Assembly: GCF_001269985.1 (NCBI RefSeq)
Contig: NZ_BBZB01000001.1
Span: 3,782,001 to 3,846,000 of the forward strand
From: Pseudoalteromonas sp. '520P1 No. 423'
GTDB lineage: Bacteria > Pseudomonadota > Gammaproteobacteria > Enterobacterales > Alteromonadaceae
Direction: 5' to 3'
Length of the DNA: 64,000 bases
Positions 17,375 to 27,373 of the stretch are shown one piece after another (position 1 is the stretch's first letter; each line of letters starts with the position of its first letter). Both the position numbers and the translations under genes were made by a program. The notes below the pieces were generated by a model. The model searched no databases and was not told where the DNA came from. It saw only the letters and a list, made by a program, of their open reading frames with translations.

Positions 17375-18705
17375 TCGACCAACTCCAATAGAGCCTCCTA
17401 ATTGAGCAAATATTGACTCAGTAAGAACAGCAAGCCCTAAACTTGAAGAGATAATAACGTCTAGTCCTTAGTTGATTATCATCATATTAATAAATAACCA
17501 ATCTTTCATACCAGATAAAGATAGTGACGAATAATAAAAAATAGTGTCACTGATCAAATCATCTTCCATTAAAACAGTTATGCTCCTAGCCATAGCAAAT
17601 AATAAGTGCAATACTTAATAAGCTCTGAGCACCATTAACAAAGTTATTTACTATGCTTTTTTCGGTCATCCCGGCGCGGCTAAAGCAATCAAAATAGCAC
17701 CTGTAAAAAAGGCAGTTGTCATTTCCAAAATCATCATTGCAAGCTTATTGCCCCATAAACCATAGTGACAAAGGTACCGAAGAACAGTGTTAAAATAATC
17801 ACTACTTTTCTATCTAACTTTCCTATTGAATCCATATCTGATTTAAAAAAATGATTAATATTCTCTTGTTTAGCAAAAAATATCAAAGATTGGCTAGGGT
17901 CATTTTTTACTTTTTTTACTTTTTTTACATAGTGAAGAATATAAAATAAACGATGATACTTGCCGTAATTAATATAACGACTCTTAAACCAGTACCAACA
18001 GTCCAATTAATACCTGCAGAGTTAGAAGCTATTATGACACTAAACGGGTTTATAGTTGCCCCTAAAGCCCGGTAGCCGCCCCTAAATACAAAGTTGCTAG
18101 TGGTACTAATACATCGTAGCCTGCAACTAAAAAAACAAGAATTTAAATAGGGTAAAAAGCAATTAGATCTTCTGCCATCCCAAACGTCATACCGTCTATA
18201 CCAGTAAGTAAAAAAGAAAATACAATAAGGAGTTGTTCCTTTCCTTTTAATATATTAAAAGCGCATACATACCTTTATCAAAAGCCCCTGTGGCTCCAAC
18301 TAAACCTATCAAGCCTCCAACCACTTATACAAGTAAAATAATATCTATCGTATTATAAGAACCTTTTAAGAATGATTGTAAAAAATCAATCACATCTTAG
18401 GTAGCTGCTCGTAAGTATTAGGAATTACAATTGGTTTTAAAATTTTTCCTTGCGTAAAGCTTGCTAACTTTACTTTTATTCCTAACTCAGAAATTGTTTT
18501 TTCTGTTACTAGTAATTCGATTTGTGAATTATTTGTACTCAATATAAACATGTATTTATCTGAATTATATTCAATAGGGTCATACTGCCCAGCAGGAATA
18601 AACCAAGAAGTAATATAAACCAGAATGGCGATAAGAAAAAGTACTGTATGCGCGATATAAAATGAGTGAGGATTTTTTAGCTGGTCAGATTATCCCTGCT
18701 GTTTA
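17375..18705 (-). pseudogene. YfcC-family (C4-dicarboxylate/amino-acid-type) transporter, degraded and interrupted by the IS3 remnant
   Basis: The minus strand reads as a broken multi-helix carrier. From the N terminus: SFYIAHTVLFLIAILVYI then SWFIPAGQYD, GATGAFDKGMYALL, GIDGMTFGMAEDLIAFYP, ATGALGATINPFS, VVIILTLFFGTFVTMVYG and SGLAVLTESIFAQLGG. These match the order of blocks in YfcC-like permeases. Several frameshifts and stops are present. At 17374/17375 the frame runs straight into the IS3 end within the last conserved block, so the insertion removed the C terminus, and no remainder was found on the far side. Confidence 0.75.
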
Positions 18706-18864
18706 GATTTAACTATAAACTAGTTTTAGAGATTTTCACATTTTATGGCTTGGGATTTGAGAATTTAGTTTTATATCAAAAATCAGATATTACAGTGAAT
18801 TTAAAAATATCAAAGTAATAAATAGTCTACTTATTCGCATACAATTTATCCGAGCAAACTACTT

Positions 18865-19755
18865 TTATTGTTGCGCTATTAAATAATTCAGTTGCTCGAT
18901 GACAGTTTCAGGTTCATAAAAATGGATATTATGCTCTGTGGTTCTAGAGAACTCTACTCTCATATTAGTTGAAAGTTTATTCATGTCTTCAATCGCTTTT
19001 AAATACATGTTTTTCATCCTAGTCCACACCTTATTTTTCCCAAGATCTTTTCCAGGGGTCCAAATACCGTTCTTTGCCCATAAAAGAACAAAAGGCGTGT
19101 CTCCAAAATCATCAGCTTCTTTGATTATTTTTTCATTAGCTTTAAGGTCATGAAAGCCTATGTTTTTCATTGGTTCATTCCAATATGATAATTCCTCTAA
19201 GCGATCAGCTTCTTGATCTTTGCTATATTGCTCTGATTCAGGTTTCCATTTAGCTATTCGATTAGACCACTGCCCATATTGGCTAGGATCAATAAGTAAA
19301 ATACCTACAACATCACTAGAGTAAAGGTGATTATATGCTTTCACAGGGTACGAACCGTACGAATGACCAACCATTATATAAGGCGGCTTTACATCCACGT
19401 TTTTTAATAACGTATGAAGCTGCTCGCTAATATCATTGATATTGTATGCTTTTGATAATTTATCGCTTTTTCCCATATGTGCACGATCATAAATACAAAT
19501 CCTGTTTTTTTGACTCATTTTTTCTATTACAGCCCCCCACTCATCTTCAGAGCCATAACCATTAAAACCGGATTGAACAATAATGCTAGGTGATTTATCC
19601 CCATAACATTCAATGTGAAGTTTTATGCCACCAGCATCATACATACCATTAATATGATTTTTAAACTCTGCTGCATTACTATTCGTACTTATGCCTATTA
19701 GAACAATTAACAGCCAAAACATAAAATTAGCGGATAATATTTTTATCTTATTCAT
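18865..19755 (-). CDS. Secreted alpha/beta hydrolase
   Basis: 296 residues with a signal peptide (hydrophobic about 10-24, cleavage near NSNAA), so periplasmic or exported. Alpha/beta-hydrolase marks: oxyanion strand IIVQSGFNG near 60, the nucleophile elbow GHSYGS near 130, an acidic LLIDPSQYG region and a C-terminal His in TTEHNIHFYEP. Substrate unknown; small-ester or lactone hydrolases have this shape. Two identical-pattern palindromes 50-85 bases upstream suggest tight regulation. It is monocistronic, with decayed DNA downstream. Confidence 0.82.
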   Translation of the reverse strand: MNKIKILSANFMFWLLIVLIGISTNSNAAEFKNHINGMYDAGGIKLHIECYGDKSPSIIVQSGFNGYGSEDEWGAVIEKMSQKNRICIYDRAHMGKSDKLSKAYNINDISEQLHTLLKNVDVKPPYIMVGHSYGSYPVKAYNHLYSSDVVGILLIDPSQYGQWSNRIAKWKPESEQYSKDQEADRLEELSYWNEPMKNIGFHDLKANEKIIKEADDFGDTPFVLLWAKNGIWTPGKDLGKNKVWTRMKNMYLKAIEDMNKLSTNMRVEFSRTTEHNIHFYEPETVIEQLNYLIAQQ

Positions 19756-19803
19756 AACTTTCGCTCTGTATTTTAATATTTAGTAAATTCACAACACCAA
19801 TAT

Positions 19804-19838
19804 ATTACACATGTAATCAATAGAATTACAAGTGTAAT
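19804..19838. promoter_or_regulatory. Twin ATTACA-NN-TGTAAT operator upstream of the hydrolase
   Basis: ATTACACATGTAAT (19804-19817) and ATTACAAGTGTAAT (19825-19838) are two perfect palindromes repeating at exactly 21 bp, i.e. two DNA turns, which suits cooperative binding of two dimers on one face. They lie 49-83 bases before the hydrolase start. The regulator is not identifiable from the window. Confidence 0.7.
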
Positions 19839-19980
19839 GTTAAAATTAAAAAAGCACTTTAGGTTTGAGCTTATTTTTTGATATTAAATTCTTAAAACAG
19901 TTAAAAGTTTTGATTTATATGGGGACTTACAAAGAGGATATTTCAGCACCAAACGAACCGTCTGGTGCCAAAGAGAAGAA

Positions 19981-20820
19981 CTACTTTGTAACTGAAGTAG
20001 TTTTTAGGCTTAATGAGATTTTAGGTTTTTCTACTGCGAAACCGGCTGCGTGGAAATGTCCTCCACCGCCAAACAATTTTGCGATATTGGCTACGTCTAC
20101 GCCGTCGACATCTGATCTTAATGAGAATATGCGTTTATCAGCATTATCACAGTACATAGCGGCAAAAGGCTGGCCTTTTGCTAATTCGTTACCAATTTCA
20201 CTGGCTAGGCTATTAGTATTGACACATGGTACTTGGTAGCCGGCGATATCAACCATTTCTATATTTTTAGGTTTAGTTGCTCTGCTGATTTGTTTATTTT
20301 GATATTCAACGATGGCTTCGCCTTTGCTGATCAAATCTAATAACTTAGTTTCATCTAAGTATTGTTCCCATACATCAAAGGTCATAGCGCATGTTTGTAG
20401 TGCAGCCGATACTTCTTTACTGTTTGGTAATTGCCAATGCCATAAATCGCGATCTTGGATATAAGCTAATAAAGTTGGTAATGGGCGCTCTGGTAATAAA
20501 TGCTCCCATGTTAATACGGCACCTGAGCGTTCCATATCAAATACAGTGCAATCTAAACCAGCTAGTGCTTCTTCTGCTGTTTTATGGTGATCTATTACTA
20601 ATAAACTATCGGCTTCTTGTTCTAGCTTTAATATCACTTCACGTGAATAAGAAAAGTCGACAATAAAAACATGTTTATTGCTAACATCTGGCGCTTCATC
20701 ACCATGTTGTGCGGCAATAAACTCACAATCGAAGTTATTGAGATCACAATATTGTTTTACGGCTAAAGCAGCACCAAAGCCATCAGAACAGTTTTTGTGA
20801 TAAATACATAAATATTTCAT
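19981..20820 (-). CDS. DHH-family phosphoesterase
   Basis: 279 residues with both domains: N-terminal DHH domain with CSDGFGAA near residue 11, IVDFSYS near 53 and the DHHKT metal motif near 77, and a C-terminal DHHA1 domain ending in GGGGHFHAAGF. Family members hydrolyse phosphodiesters such as oligoribonucleotides or cyclic dinucleotides with Mn2+; the exact substrate is unknown. GGAAA precedes the ATG by about 8 bases. It follows tetR on the same strand with only about 40 bases between, so may be co-transcribed. Confidence 0.85.
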   Translation of the reverse strand: MKYLCIYHKNCSDGFGAALAVKQYCDLNNFDCEFIAAQHGDEAPDVSNKHVFIVDFSYSREVILKLEQEADSLLVIDHHKTAEEALAGLDCTVFDMERSGAVLTWEHLLPERPLPTLLAYIQDRDLWHWQLPNSKEVSAALQTCAMTFDVWEQYLDETKLLDLISKGEAIVEYQNKQISRATKPKNIEMVDIAGYQVPCVNTNSLASEIGNELAKGQPFAAMYCDNADKRIFSLRSDVDGVDVANIAKLFGGGGHFHAAGFAVEKPKISLSLKTTSVTK

Positions 20821-20861
20821 TGAGTTTCCGTTTGTGAGTTTCTATTGTTTGGCGAATTCGC

Positions 20862-21509
20862 CTACCTTAAACCACAGCCTTTTAATATTAGCTGAGTTAA
20901 AGTTTCTGTGATGTCTTCAAAATCTTCATCAGATAGTGACTCTTTATCCATAGCGGCCAATACTTGTACACCAAAATCGGCGTAATGCTGTGTTGAGCCC
21001 CAAATAAAGAATAATAAGTGCATCGGGTCGATAGGGTCCATTTTACCTTGATCTATCCATGCTTGGATAGCATCGGCCTTATGTTTTATTGAAGTTCTGA
21101 AGTCATGGCTCAAAAAATGACTTAAATGCGGTGCACCATGGACCATTTCGCTGGCAAATATGCGTGACGCATTAGGATTGTTCTTTGATGACATCACTTT
21201 TGCACGAATATAAGTGGTTAAAGTCTCTCTAGGATCATCATCTGCATTAATATCAGATACGGTTGCATCCCATACTTCAACGATATCACCTAACACAGCG
21301 CCATATAGGTCGAGTTTATTCTTAAAGTAATAATGAATATTGGCACGTGGTAATTCAGCACGCTCAGCAATACGCTTCATAGAAGCGCCTTTAAAGCCAA
21401 AAGTAAGAAACTCTTCTTCTGCTGCTGCAATGATCACGACTTGGTTTTGTTGGCGAATACGTCCAGCAGGCTCTTTACGGCGGTTTTGTAATACGTCAAT
21501 TTCACTCAT
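20862..21509 (-). CDS. TetR-family regulator, RutR-like
   Basis: 215 residues. The N-terminal HTH (about 22-68) includes EFLTFGFKGASMKRIAERA and RANIHYYFKNK, the TetR recognition helix with the YYxFxxK ending. The C-terminal domain (FFIWGSTQHYADFGVQV) resembles RutR/YcdC-type ligand domains; E. coli RutR binds uracil and thymine and controls pyrimidine and purine genes. Located directly downstream of glcB and the purine cluster, it is the best local candidate to bind the palindromes at 6592 and 35803. That link is inference. Confidence 0.8.
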   Translation of the reverse strand: MSEIDVLQNRRKEPAGRIRQQNQVVIIAAAEEEFLTFGFKGASMKRIAERAELPRANIHYYFKNKLDLYGAVLGDIVEVWDATVSDINADDDPRETLTTYIRAKVMSSKNNPNASRIFASEMVHGAPHLSHFLSHDFRTSIKHKADAIQAWIDQGKMDPIDPMHLLFFIWGSTQHYADFGVQVLAAMDKESLSDEDFEDITETLTQLILKGCGLR

Positions 21510-21593
21510 AAACTTTTAAATATGCTTAATCAAAAAAATCAGTATAAGGAATTTCGCTTATTTGAGCTATACCTAACAATATAATAGCCATAT

Positions 21594-21628
21594 AAAAAAG
21601 GGACGTTATTTAAAATAACATCCCTTTT
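21594..21628 (-). terminator. Intrinsic terminator after glcB
   Basis: Read on the minus strand: AAAAGGGATGTTATTT pairs with AAATAACGTCCCTTTT (one G-U pair), running into a T-rich tail. It lies about 55 bases after the glcB stop and before tetR, so tetR is probably a separate unit. Confidence 0.75.
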
Positions 21629-21683
21629 ACTGTTTTTAAAAAAATCTAGATTCAAATAATAAGCGCTGAACTTCACTTCACCG

Positions 21684-23858
21684 TTATTTAGCTTTCACAA
21701 TTAAACGCTGACGATGAAGTACAGGTTCAGTATAACCGCTAGGTTGTATACTGCCTTTAAATACTAATTCATATGCGGCAGCGAACGCATCACTGGTATT
21801 TAAGTTATCAGACATTGCAATATAATTTTTATCTTGGCTATTTTGCTGATCCACCACTTTTGCCATACGAACTAAAGTATTTTCTACTTGTTCAGTACTA
21901 CAAATACCATGATGCAACCAGTTGGCTACATGTTGGCTTGAAATACGTAAAGTTGCACGGTCTTCCATTAAGCCAACATCTTCAATATTTGGTACTTTAG
22001 AACAGCCTATGCCCATATTCACCCAACGCACTACATAACCTAAAATTCCTTGGATATTGTTATCTAGCTCTAACTGAATAGACTCAGCCGTTAACTGACT
22101 TTGATCTTTCAATAATGGCAATCTAAGCAGCATATCTAAGCTTTTAAGGCCTTTATCTACGATTTCGTCTTGTAGGGCTTCAACATTTACTTTGTGATAA
22201 TGCAATGCATGTAGCGTTGCCGCTGTTGGCGATGGTACCCAAGCACAATTGGCACCTGATTTTGGATGAACATCTTTTTCCACCAGCATTTGCGCCATAT
22301 TATCTGGGATTGGCCACATGCCCTTGCCTATTTGACCTTTGCCTTTAAAACCACAATCAAGTCCAATTACCACATTACGATTTTCGTAAGCTTGGATCCA
22401 ATCTTGCGACTTCATAGCCTCTTTTGGCACAACAGGACCGGCCTCCATAGAGGTATGAATTTCATCGCCTGTTCTATCCATAAAGCCCGTATTAATAAAT
22501 ACAACGCGCTCTTTAGCAGCATGAATACATTGTTTTAAATTCACACTGGTACGGCGTTCTTCATCCATTAAGCCCATTTTTATGGTATTAGCTTCAAGAC
22601 CAAACGCTTGTTCAATTAAACCAAATAGTTTTACCGCAAAAGCCACCTCTTCAGGGCCGTGCATTTTTGGTTTTACAATATAAATACTGCCAGCAGCGGA
22701 GTTAACTAATGCCCCTGTATGTTTTAAGTCATGAATTGCAATAAGAGATGTGACTACACCATCTAAAATACCTTCAGGTATTTCACAACCATCTTTGTCA
22801 ATAATGGTTTCATTTGTCATTAAATGACCTACGTTTCTAACAAACATTAAGCTGCGTGCACTTAATGCCAGCTCTTCACCATTTTTAGCTGTGTAATATC
22901 TATCTGTATTTAAGCTACGATGAATCACTTTACCGCCTTTTGTGACTTTTTCACTTAAGTCACCTTTCATTAGGCCTAACCAATTTTTATAAACTTGGAT
23001 TTTATCTTCAATATCTACTGCTGCAATGGAGTCTTCACAGTCGTGAATAACTGTTAATGCTGATTCAATGATCACATCACTCATATTTGCGATATCAGCT
23101 TCACCTACAGGATGATTTGCATTAAAAACTAACTCTACATGCAAGCCGTTATTAGCTAATAAAATAGCACTTGGTGAGTCTTTACTACCTTTAAAGCCAA
23201 CAAAATTTGATGCATTTGATAATTGTGTTGTTTCGCCATTTGTTAAGGTAATTTGCAGCTGTTGGTCAATAACTTGATAGTTTGTAACCTCAGAAAAAAT
23301 ACCTTGATTTAACGTAAAGGTTTCATCTAAATATTGCTTAGCGTATGCAACTACAGCTTTACCACGTTTTGGATTATAACTTTTAGTGATGGCTGTTTCG
23401 TCGTGAATTGCAATGACATCAGTTGAATATAAGGCATCAAATAAACTGCCCCAGCGTGCATTAGTCGCATTAAGTGCATAGCGCGCATTCATTACTGGCA
23501 CTACAAGTTGTGGGCCTGCTAAGTTAGCCACTTCTGGGTCGACATTTTTAGGTGAGATTTTAAAATCAGCAATATCTTCAGCTAAGTAACCTATTTCCTG
23601 TAAAAAGGCTTTATAAGCCACTTCATCGTACTGGCTTGTTTGGTGTTGTTTATGCCACTCATCAATTTGAGACTGCAATTTTACACGTGTATCGAGTAAT
23701 TGCTTATTGATAGGTGAGAGTTCATTTACTATGGCTTCAAATGATTGCCAAAATTTATCCTGCTCTATCCCTGTACCAGGAATAACATCTTGGTTTATGA
23801 AATTAAAAAATGCTTCTGCTACCTGAAATCCGCCAACAGTTATTCTTCGCTTTGTCAT
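21684..23858 (-). CDS. glcB: Malate synthase G
   Basis: Condenses glyoxylate with acetyl-CoA to malate. The 724-residue length is typical of the monomeric G isoform, which has an inserted beta domain absent from isoform A. Visible blocks: FINQDVIPGTG near 17, IHDCEDSIAAVD near 270 (with catalytic acidic residues), TDRYYTAKNGEEL, GLMDEERRTSVNLKQCI near 430 and GKGMWPIPDNMAQML near 515. A Shine-Dalgarno AGGA sits 8 bases before the ATG. As the last gene of the purine catabolic run it provides the exit for glyoxylate made by AllA, which explains its place next to puuD rather than aceA. Confidence 0.96.
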   Translation of the reverse strand: MTKRRITVGGFQVAEAFFNFINQDVIPGTGIEQDKFWQSFEAIVNELSPINKQLLDTRVKLQSQIDEWHKQHQTSQYDEVAYKAFLQEIGYLAEDIADFKISPKNVDPEVANLAGPQLVVPVMNARYALNATNARWGSLFDALYSTDVIAIHDETAITKSYNPKRGKAVVAYAKQYLDETFTLNQGIFSEVTNYQVIDQQLQITLTNGETTQLSNASNFVGFKGSKDSPSAILLANNGLHVELVFNANHPVGEADIANMSDVIIESALTVIHDCEDSIAAVDIEDKIQVYKNWLGLMKGDLSEKVTKGGKVIHRSLNTDRYYTAKNGEELALSARSLMFVRNVGHLMTNETIIDKDGCEIPEGILDGVVTSLIAIHDLKHTGALVNSAAGSIYIVKPKMHGPEEVAFAVKLFGLIEQAFGLEANTIKMGLMDEERRTSVNLKQCIHAAKERVVFINTGFMDRTGDEIHTSMEAGPVVPKEAMKSQDWIQAYENRNVVIGLDCGFKGKGQIGKGMWPIPDNMAQMLVEKDVHPKSGANCAWVPSPTAATLHALHYHKVNVEALQDEIVDKGLKSLDMLLRLPLLKDQSQLTAESIQLELDNNIQGILGYVVRWVNMGIGCSKVPNIEDVGLMEDRATLRISSQHVANWLHHGICSTEQVENTLVRMAKVVDQQNSQDKNYIAMSDNLNTSDAFAAAYELVFKGSIQPSGYTEPVLHRQRLIVKAK

Positions 23859-23941
23859 GTGGTAGATCCTACTTCTGTACTTAAAATAAAAAGTAGCGGG
23901 CCAAATCGGATTAAAAGCCCACTACAAAGGTAAAACGAGAT

Positions 23942-25150
23942 TTACTTAACAGGTGCGCCCTGCGCGATCCATAAAGCAATATAATTACGCTCATCGTCTT
24001 CTATTTTTGTTTTATTCATAAACGGCATATCTTTGGCATCAACTGCACGCGCTTGAATTCTAGGTGCCCAACGACTCATTTGTTCTATGTCATCAAGTAT
24101 TACACCACCTTGTGCCACTTTAAAAATATCATCCGTAGGAGTACTTGAGTGACAACTTGCACAACGGCTAACGATAATATCGTTCACTTTTTGTAAATCT
24201 ACTGTATGCACTTCACTACCAGTTTCATCAATAATTGGAGTAGCTGATTTAGGTGCTATCGCTACAGCTAATACAATTGATAATGCAGCTGCGCCCACTA
24301 AAACCAATGGATTTTGATTGCCTTTATGTTTAGCTACAAAGTATTGACGAATAGCAGCAGTAATTACAAAAATCACCATAAGCACTAACCAGTTATATTC
24401 ATGGTTAAAGATCATAGGGTAGTGATTGCTGATCATGATAAATAGCAGCGGTAAAGTGGCATAAGTATTATGCGTTGAGCGAAGCTTTGCTTTAGCACCC
24501 CACGTTGGGTCAACTGGTTCGCCTTTTTCCACTGAGGCGACTAATGCGCGTTGCGATGGCATTATGGTGAAAAATACATTACCTGCCATGATAGTACCAA
24601 TCACAGCACCTACATGCATAAAGGCACCACGGGCACTAAATGTTTCACTTAATACGTAAGATAAACCAGTGATCAATGCCATTAAAATAATACCAAGCAG
24701 TAAACCATGTTCAGCTAATTTAGTGCGACATAAAACATCATAAACAATCCAACCACCTACAATAGATGTTAAACCGATTGCGATTGCTTGCATTTGACTT
24801 AACTCTGCGATGTTAGGGTCGATTAAATAAATATCAGCACCAACGTAAAACATTAAGCTTAATAATACAAAACCCGTTAACCAAGTACTGTATGCTTCCC
24901 ATTTAAACCAATGTAATAGCTCTGGCATTTTTTCTGGTGCGTGTTTATATTTAGCAACTTCATAAAAGCCACCCCCATGTATCGCCCATAAATCGCCGTC
25001 TATGCCTTTATCTGATTTCCAGCCTGGTGGTTTTTCTAAATGATTATCTAGCCAGACAAAATAGAACGACGCTCCTATCCAGGCAATCCCAGTTATTACG
25101 TGGGCAAAGCGTAAAATTAAATTAACCCATTCTGTGATATATGGATCCAT
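23942..25150 (-). CDS. puuD: Urate hydroxylase PuuD, membrane-bound, with C-terminal cytochrome c domain
   Basis: Oxidises urate to 5-hydroxyisourate, passing electrons to the respiratory chain rather than to oxygen as cofactor-free uricase does. About 402 residues: an N-terminal part with eight or so membrane helices and conserved His residues (HVITGIAWIGASFYFVWLDN, HGGGFYEVAKY), then a C-terminal c-type heme site CASCH and a Met ligand region (DMPFMN). The start at 25150 is set by GGAGATCAACATG on the minus strand; an upstream GTG lacks such a site. It sits between guaD and glcB in the same direction. Confidence 0.94.
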   Translation of the reverse strand: MDPYITEWVNLILRFAHVITGIAWIGASFYFVWLDNHLEKPPGWKSDKGIDGDLWAIHGGGFYEVAKYKHAPEKMPELLHWFKWEAYSTWLTGFVLLSLMFYVGADIYLIDPNIAELSQMQAIAIGLTSIVGGWIVYDVLCRTKLAEHGLLLGIILMALITGLSYVLSETFSARGAFMHVGAVIGTIMAGNVFFTIMPSQRALVASVEKGEPVDPTWGAKAKLRSTHNTYATLPLLFIMISNHYPMIFNHEYNWLVLMVIFVITAAIRQYFVAKHKGNQNPLVLVGAAALSIVLAVAIAPKSATPIIDETGSEVHTVDLQKVNDIIVSRCASCHSSTPTDDIFKVAQGGVILDDIEQMSRWAPRIQARAVDAKDMPFMNKTKIEDDERNYIALWIAQGAPVK

Positions 25151-25235
25151 GTTGATCTCCGATATATTCTGCACATTGAGATAACCGCTATCTCAAAGCA
25201 TGTGAATTCTTATTATTTTTTATATTTTTGTTGAT

Positions 25236-25465
25236 ACAAACACGGCTAAAGCCCCGTCGACATCTTTTTAATTCTTTGGTTGGCGGGGTTTTAATCCCGC
25301 TTTCCTTTTAATTCTGTAAGGCTAAAGCCCTACCTACAATCTTTTAATTCTTTTCGTCGGCGGGACTTCAGTCCCGCTCTATTTTGTTATTTAGTAAGGC
25401 TAAAGCCCTACCTACAAAGGTTTAAATTTATCTATCTCAACGAGGCTGAAGCCCCTCCTACATTT
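25236..25465. repeat. Cluster of six GGCTAAAGCC-type palindromic repeats between puuD and guaD
   Basis: Six units in both orientations: CACGGCTAAAGCCCCGTC, GGCGGGGTTTTAATCCCGC, AAGGCTAAAGCCCTACC (twice), GGCGGGACTTCAGTCCCGC and GAGGCTGAAGCCCCTCC, most followed or preceded by CTACAA or AATTCTTT. The 300-base gap between puuD and guaD holds little else. The same family recurs at 29361, 59052 and 63571. Confidence 0.85.
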
Positions 25466-25473
25466 TTGACTTA

Positions 25474-26799
25474 TTATAACGCTGATGTTTTTTTATTATT
25501 TCTATCATGAGCTAAGTCACCCATCACATAAGTTTCACGTACAGTACGATCATCACCTAATGTAGTTAATACAAATAAACGCTCTAAAATGTCTTTGGTA
25601 TTGTTCATACGTACACGCATTAGATCTGTTGATTTGTAATCTAAAACAATAAAGTCAGCTTCTTTACCTGGAGTAAAGTTACCAATTTTGTCGTCTAAAT
25701 CGAGCGCTGAAGCACCTCCTAAAGTAGCTAAGTAAAATGACTTAAGTGCAGTCAGTTTTTCGCCCCTTAGCTGCTGAATTTTGTAAGCTTCATTTAGTGT
25801 TTGTAATTGTGAAAAGCTAGTACCGCCGCCCACATCAGTACCTAAACCTACATCTACGTTAAACTCTTCTGCTTTTTTCAAGTTAAATAAACCACTGCCT
25901 AAAAATAAGTTAGAAGTTGGACAATAAGATAGAGATGAATCGGTATCGCTTAATCTTTGATATTCGCTATCACATAAATGGATACCGTGTGCAAATACAC
26001 TACGTTTACTTAATAAACCGTGTTTATCGTAAACGTCTAAATAGTTTTCACATTCAGGGAATAAATCACTCACCCAAGCACATTCATTTTTGTTTTCAGA
26101 TAAATGTGTATGCATAAATACACCTGGGTATTCTTCAAGTAATTGCCCAGCTTTATGTAATTGTTCACTGGTACTTGTAGGAGCAAAACGCGGTGTTACC
26201 GCATAATGTAAACGACCTTTGCCATGCCACTTTTCGATAAGTGCTTTTGATTCTTCGTAACTCGACTCTGCAGTATCTGTTAAGTTATCTGGCGCATTGC
26301 GATCCATCATTACTTTACCGCAGATCATACGTACGTTTAGCTCTTCTGCTTGTGTAAAAAATGCATCTACAGATTCTGGATGAACTGTGCCAAATACTAA
26401 TGCCGTTGTTGTACCATTTGTAAGTAGTTGGTCTAAAAAGAATTGGGCTCTAGGTTTTGCAAAATTAGTATCACCAAACTGCGATTCAGTTGGGAAAGTA
26501 TAAGTTTCTAACCACTCTAATAATTGCTCACCATATGAGCCTATTATTTCAGTTTGTGGATAATGGATATGAGTATCAACAAAACCTGGCATTAATAAAC
26601 CATTATCATGCTGTTTTACAACAACATCATCAGCTAGTGTTGGCAAAATATCGTTTGCTAGACCGACAGTTTCAACCAAGCCATCTTTAACAACAAGCAC
26701 ACCATCTTCAAAGTACTGATAGCTTTGCTCATTGTCTTTAGCAGGATCGCTTAAAAAATGTAAAATTTCACCACGAAATGCTTTTGTTGTATTACTCAT
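25474..26799 (-). CDS. guaD: Guanine deaminase
   Basis: Zinc amidohydrolase converting guanine to xanthine, the entry point for guanine into the pathway. 441 residues, as in bacterial GuaD. Metal ligand motif DTHIHYPQTE near residue 71, HTHLSENKNE near 232, HGIHLCD near 268 and GLGTDVGGGTSFS near 318 (catalytic Asp) are all present. It leads an apparent subset guaD after allA, 38 bases downstream of it. A repeat cluster separates it from puuD. Confidence 0.95.
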   Translation of the reverse strand: MSNTTKAFRGEILHFLSDPAKDNEQSYQYFEDGVLVVKDGLVETVGLANDILPTLADDVVVKQHDNGLLMPGFVDTHIHYPQTEIIGSYGEQLLEWLETYTFPTESQFGDTNFAKPRAQFFLDQLLTNGTTTALVFGTVHPESVDAFFTQAEELNVRMICGKVMMDRNAPDNLTDTAESSYEESKALIEKWHGKGRLHYAVTPRFAPTSTSEQLHKAGQLLEEYPGVFMHTHLSENKNECAWVSDLFPECENYLDVYDKHGLLSKRSVFAHGIHLCDSEYQRLSDTDSSLSYCPTSNLFLGSGLFNLKKAEEFNVDVGLGTDVGGGTSFSQLQTLNEAYKIQQLRGEKLTALKSFYLATLGGASALDLDDKIGNFTPGKEADFIVLDYKSTDLMRVRMNNTKDILERLFVLTTLGDDRTVRETYVMGDLAHDRNNKKTSAL

Positions 26800-26837
26800 A
26801 AACTTATTAACCTTGCACTTAAATGTATTATTTAATT

Positions 26838-27371
26838 CTAAAATTTAATTGTGATTTTTTGTTCATCTATTAAGGCGATTTCATCACAGTTATCACCTTT
26901 ACCACCACGGTCTACTACCAAGAAATCACTTTGATCATTAAGAGCTAAACAGAAGTGATGCCAAGTCCCTTTATGATAATTAACGCCTTGATCTGCCGAG
27001 GCTAAAAATACGCGTATTTTAGTTAAGTCTAAGTCACCCTTAGGTGCGACAACCACTAAATACGGATTATTTCCCATAGGTATAAATGCTTGGCTACCTT
27101 TAGGGTGACGCTCCATCATGCCAATCTGAATTGGCAACGCCAAAGGCGTAGAACGAAAAATATTTATAATGGTTTTACCGTCATTATCAGCCACATCTAC
27201 ATCAGCTAAATTATGAAAACGTATTGTGAAACCTTGATTAATTTCAAAGTTTTCAACTGAATCAGCACATTCAATGACATCACCAAATTGGGCAAATTCA
27301 GCAGCTGTTAAAGGCATAGCTTCAATAAACTTTTTACCGTTTTCATCTTCACTGATATAACACTGCTGCAT
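26838..27371 (-). CDS. allA: Ureidoglycolate lyase
   Basis: Splits ureidoglycolate to glyoxylate and urea, releasing the carbon later used by glcB. 177 residues with the AllA cupin fold; blocks PLTAAEFAQFGDVIE near 20, MERHPKGSQAFIPMG near 87 and GVNYHKGTWHHFCLAL near 129. AGAGGTAG lies at a good distance before the ATG, which follows the uraH stop by two bases, so the two are coupled. No urease genes are in the window, so urea is handled elsewhere or excreted. Confidence 0.93.
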   Translation of the reverse strand: MQQCYISEDENGKKFIEAMPLTAAEFAQFGDVIECADSVENFEINQGFTIRFHNLADVDVADNDGKTIINIFRSTPLALPIQIGMMERHPKGSQAFIPMGNNPYLVVVAPKGDLDLTKIRVFLASADQGVNYHKGTWHHFCLALNDQSDFLVVDRGGKGDNCDEIALIDEQKITIKF

Positions 27372-27373
27372 AC

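Noticed and set aside
17734-18006. 90-codon minus-strand frame as a stand-alone small membrane protein
   Set aside because: Its sequence continues in neighbouring frames as YfcC-family blocks, so it is a fragment of the pseudogene.
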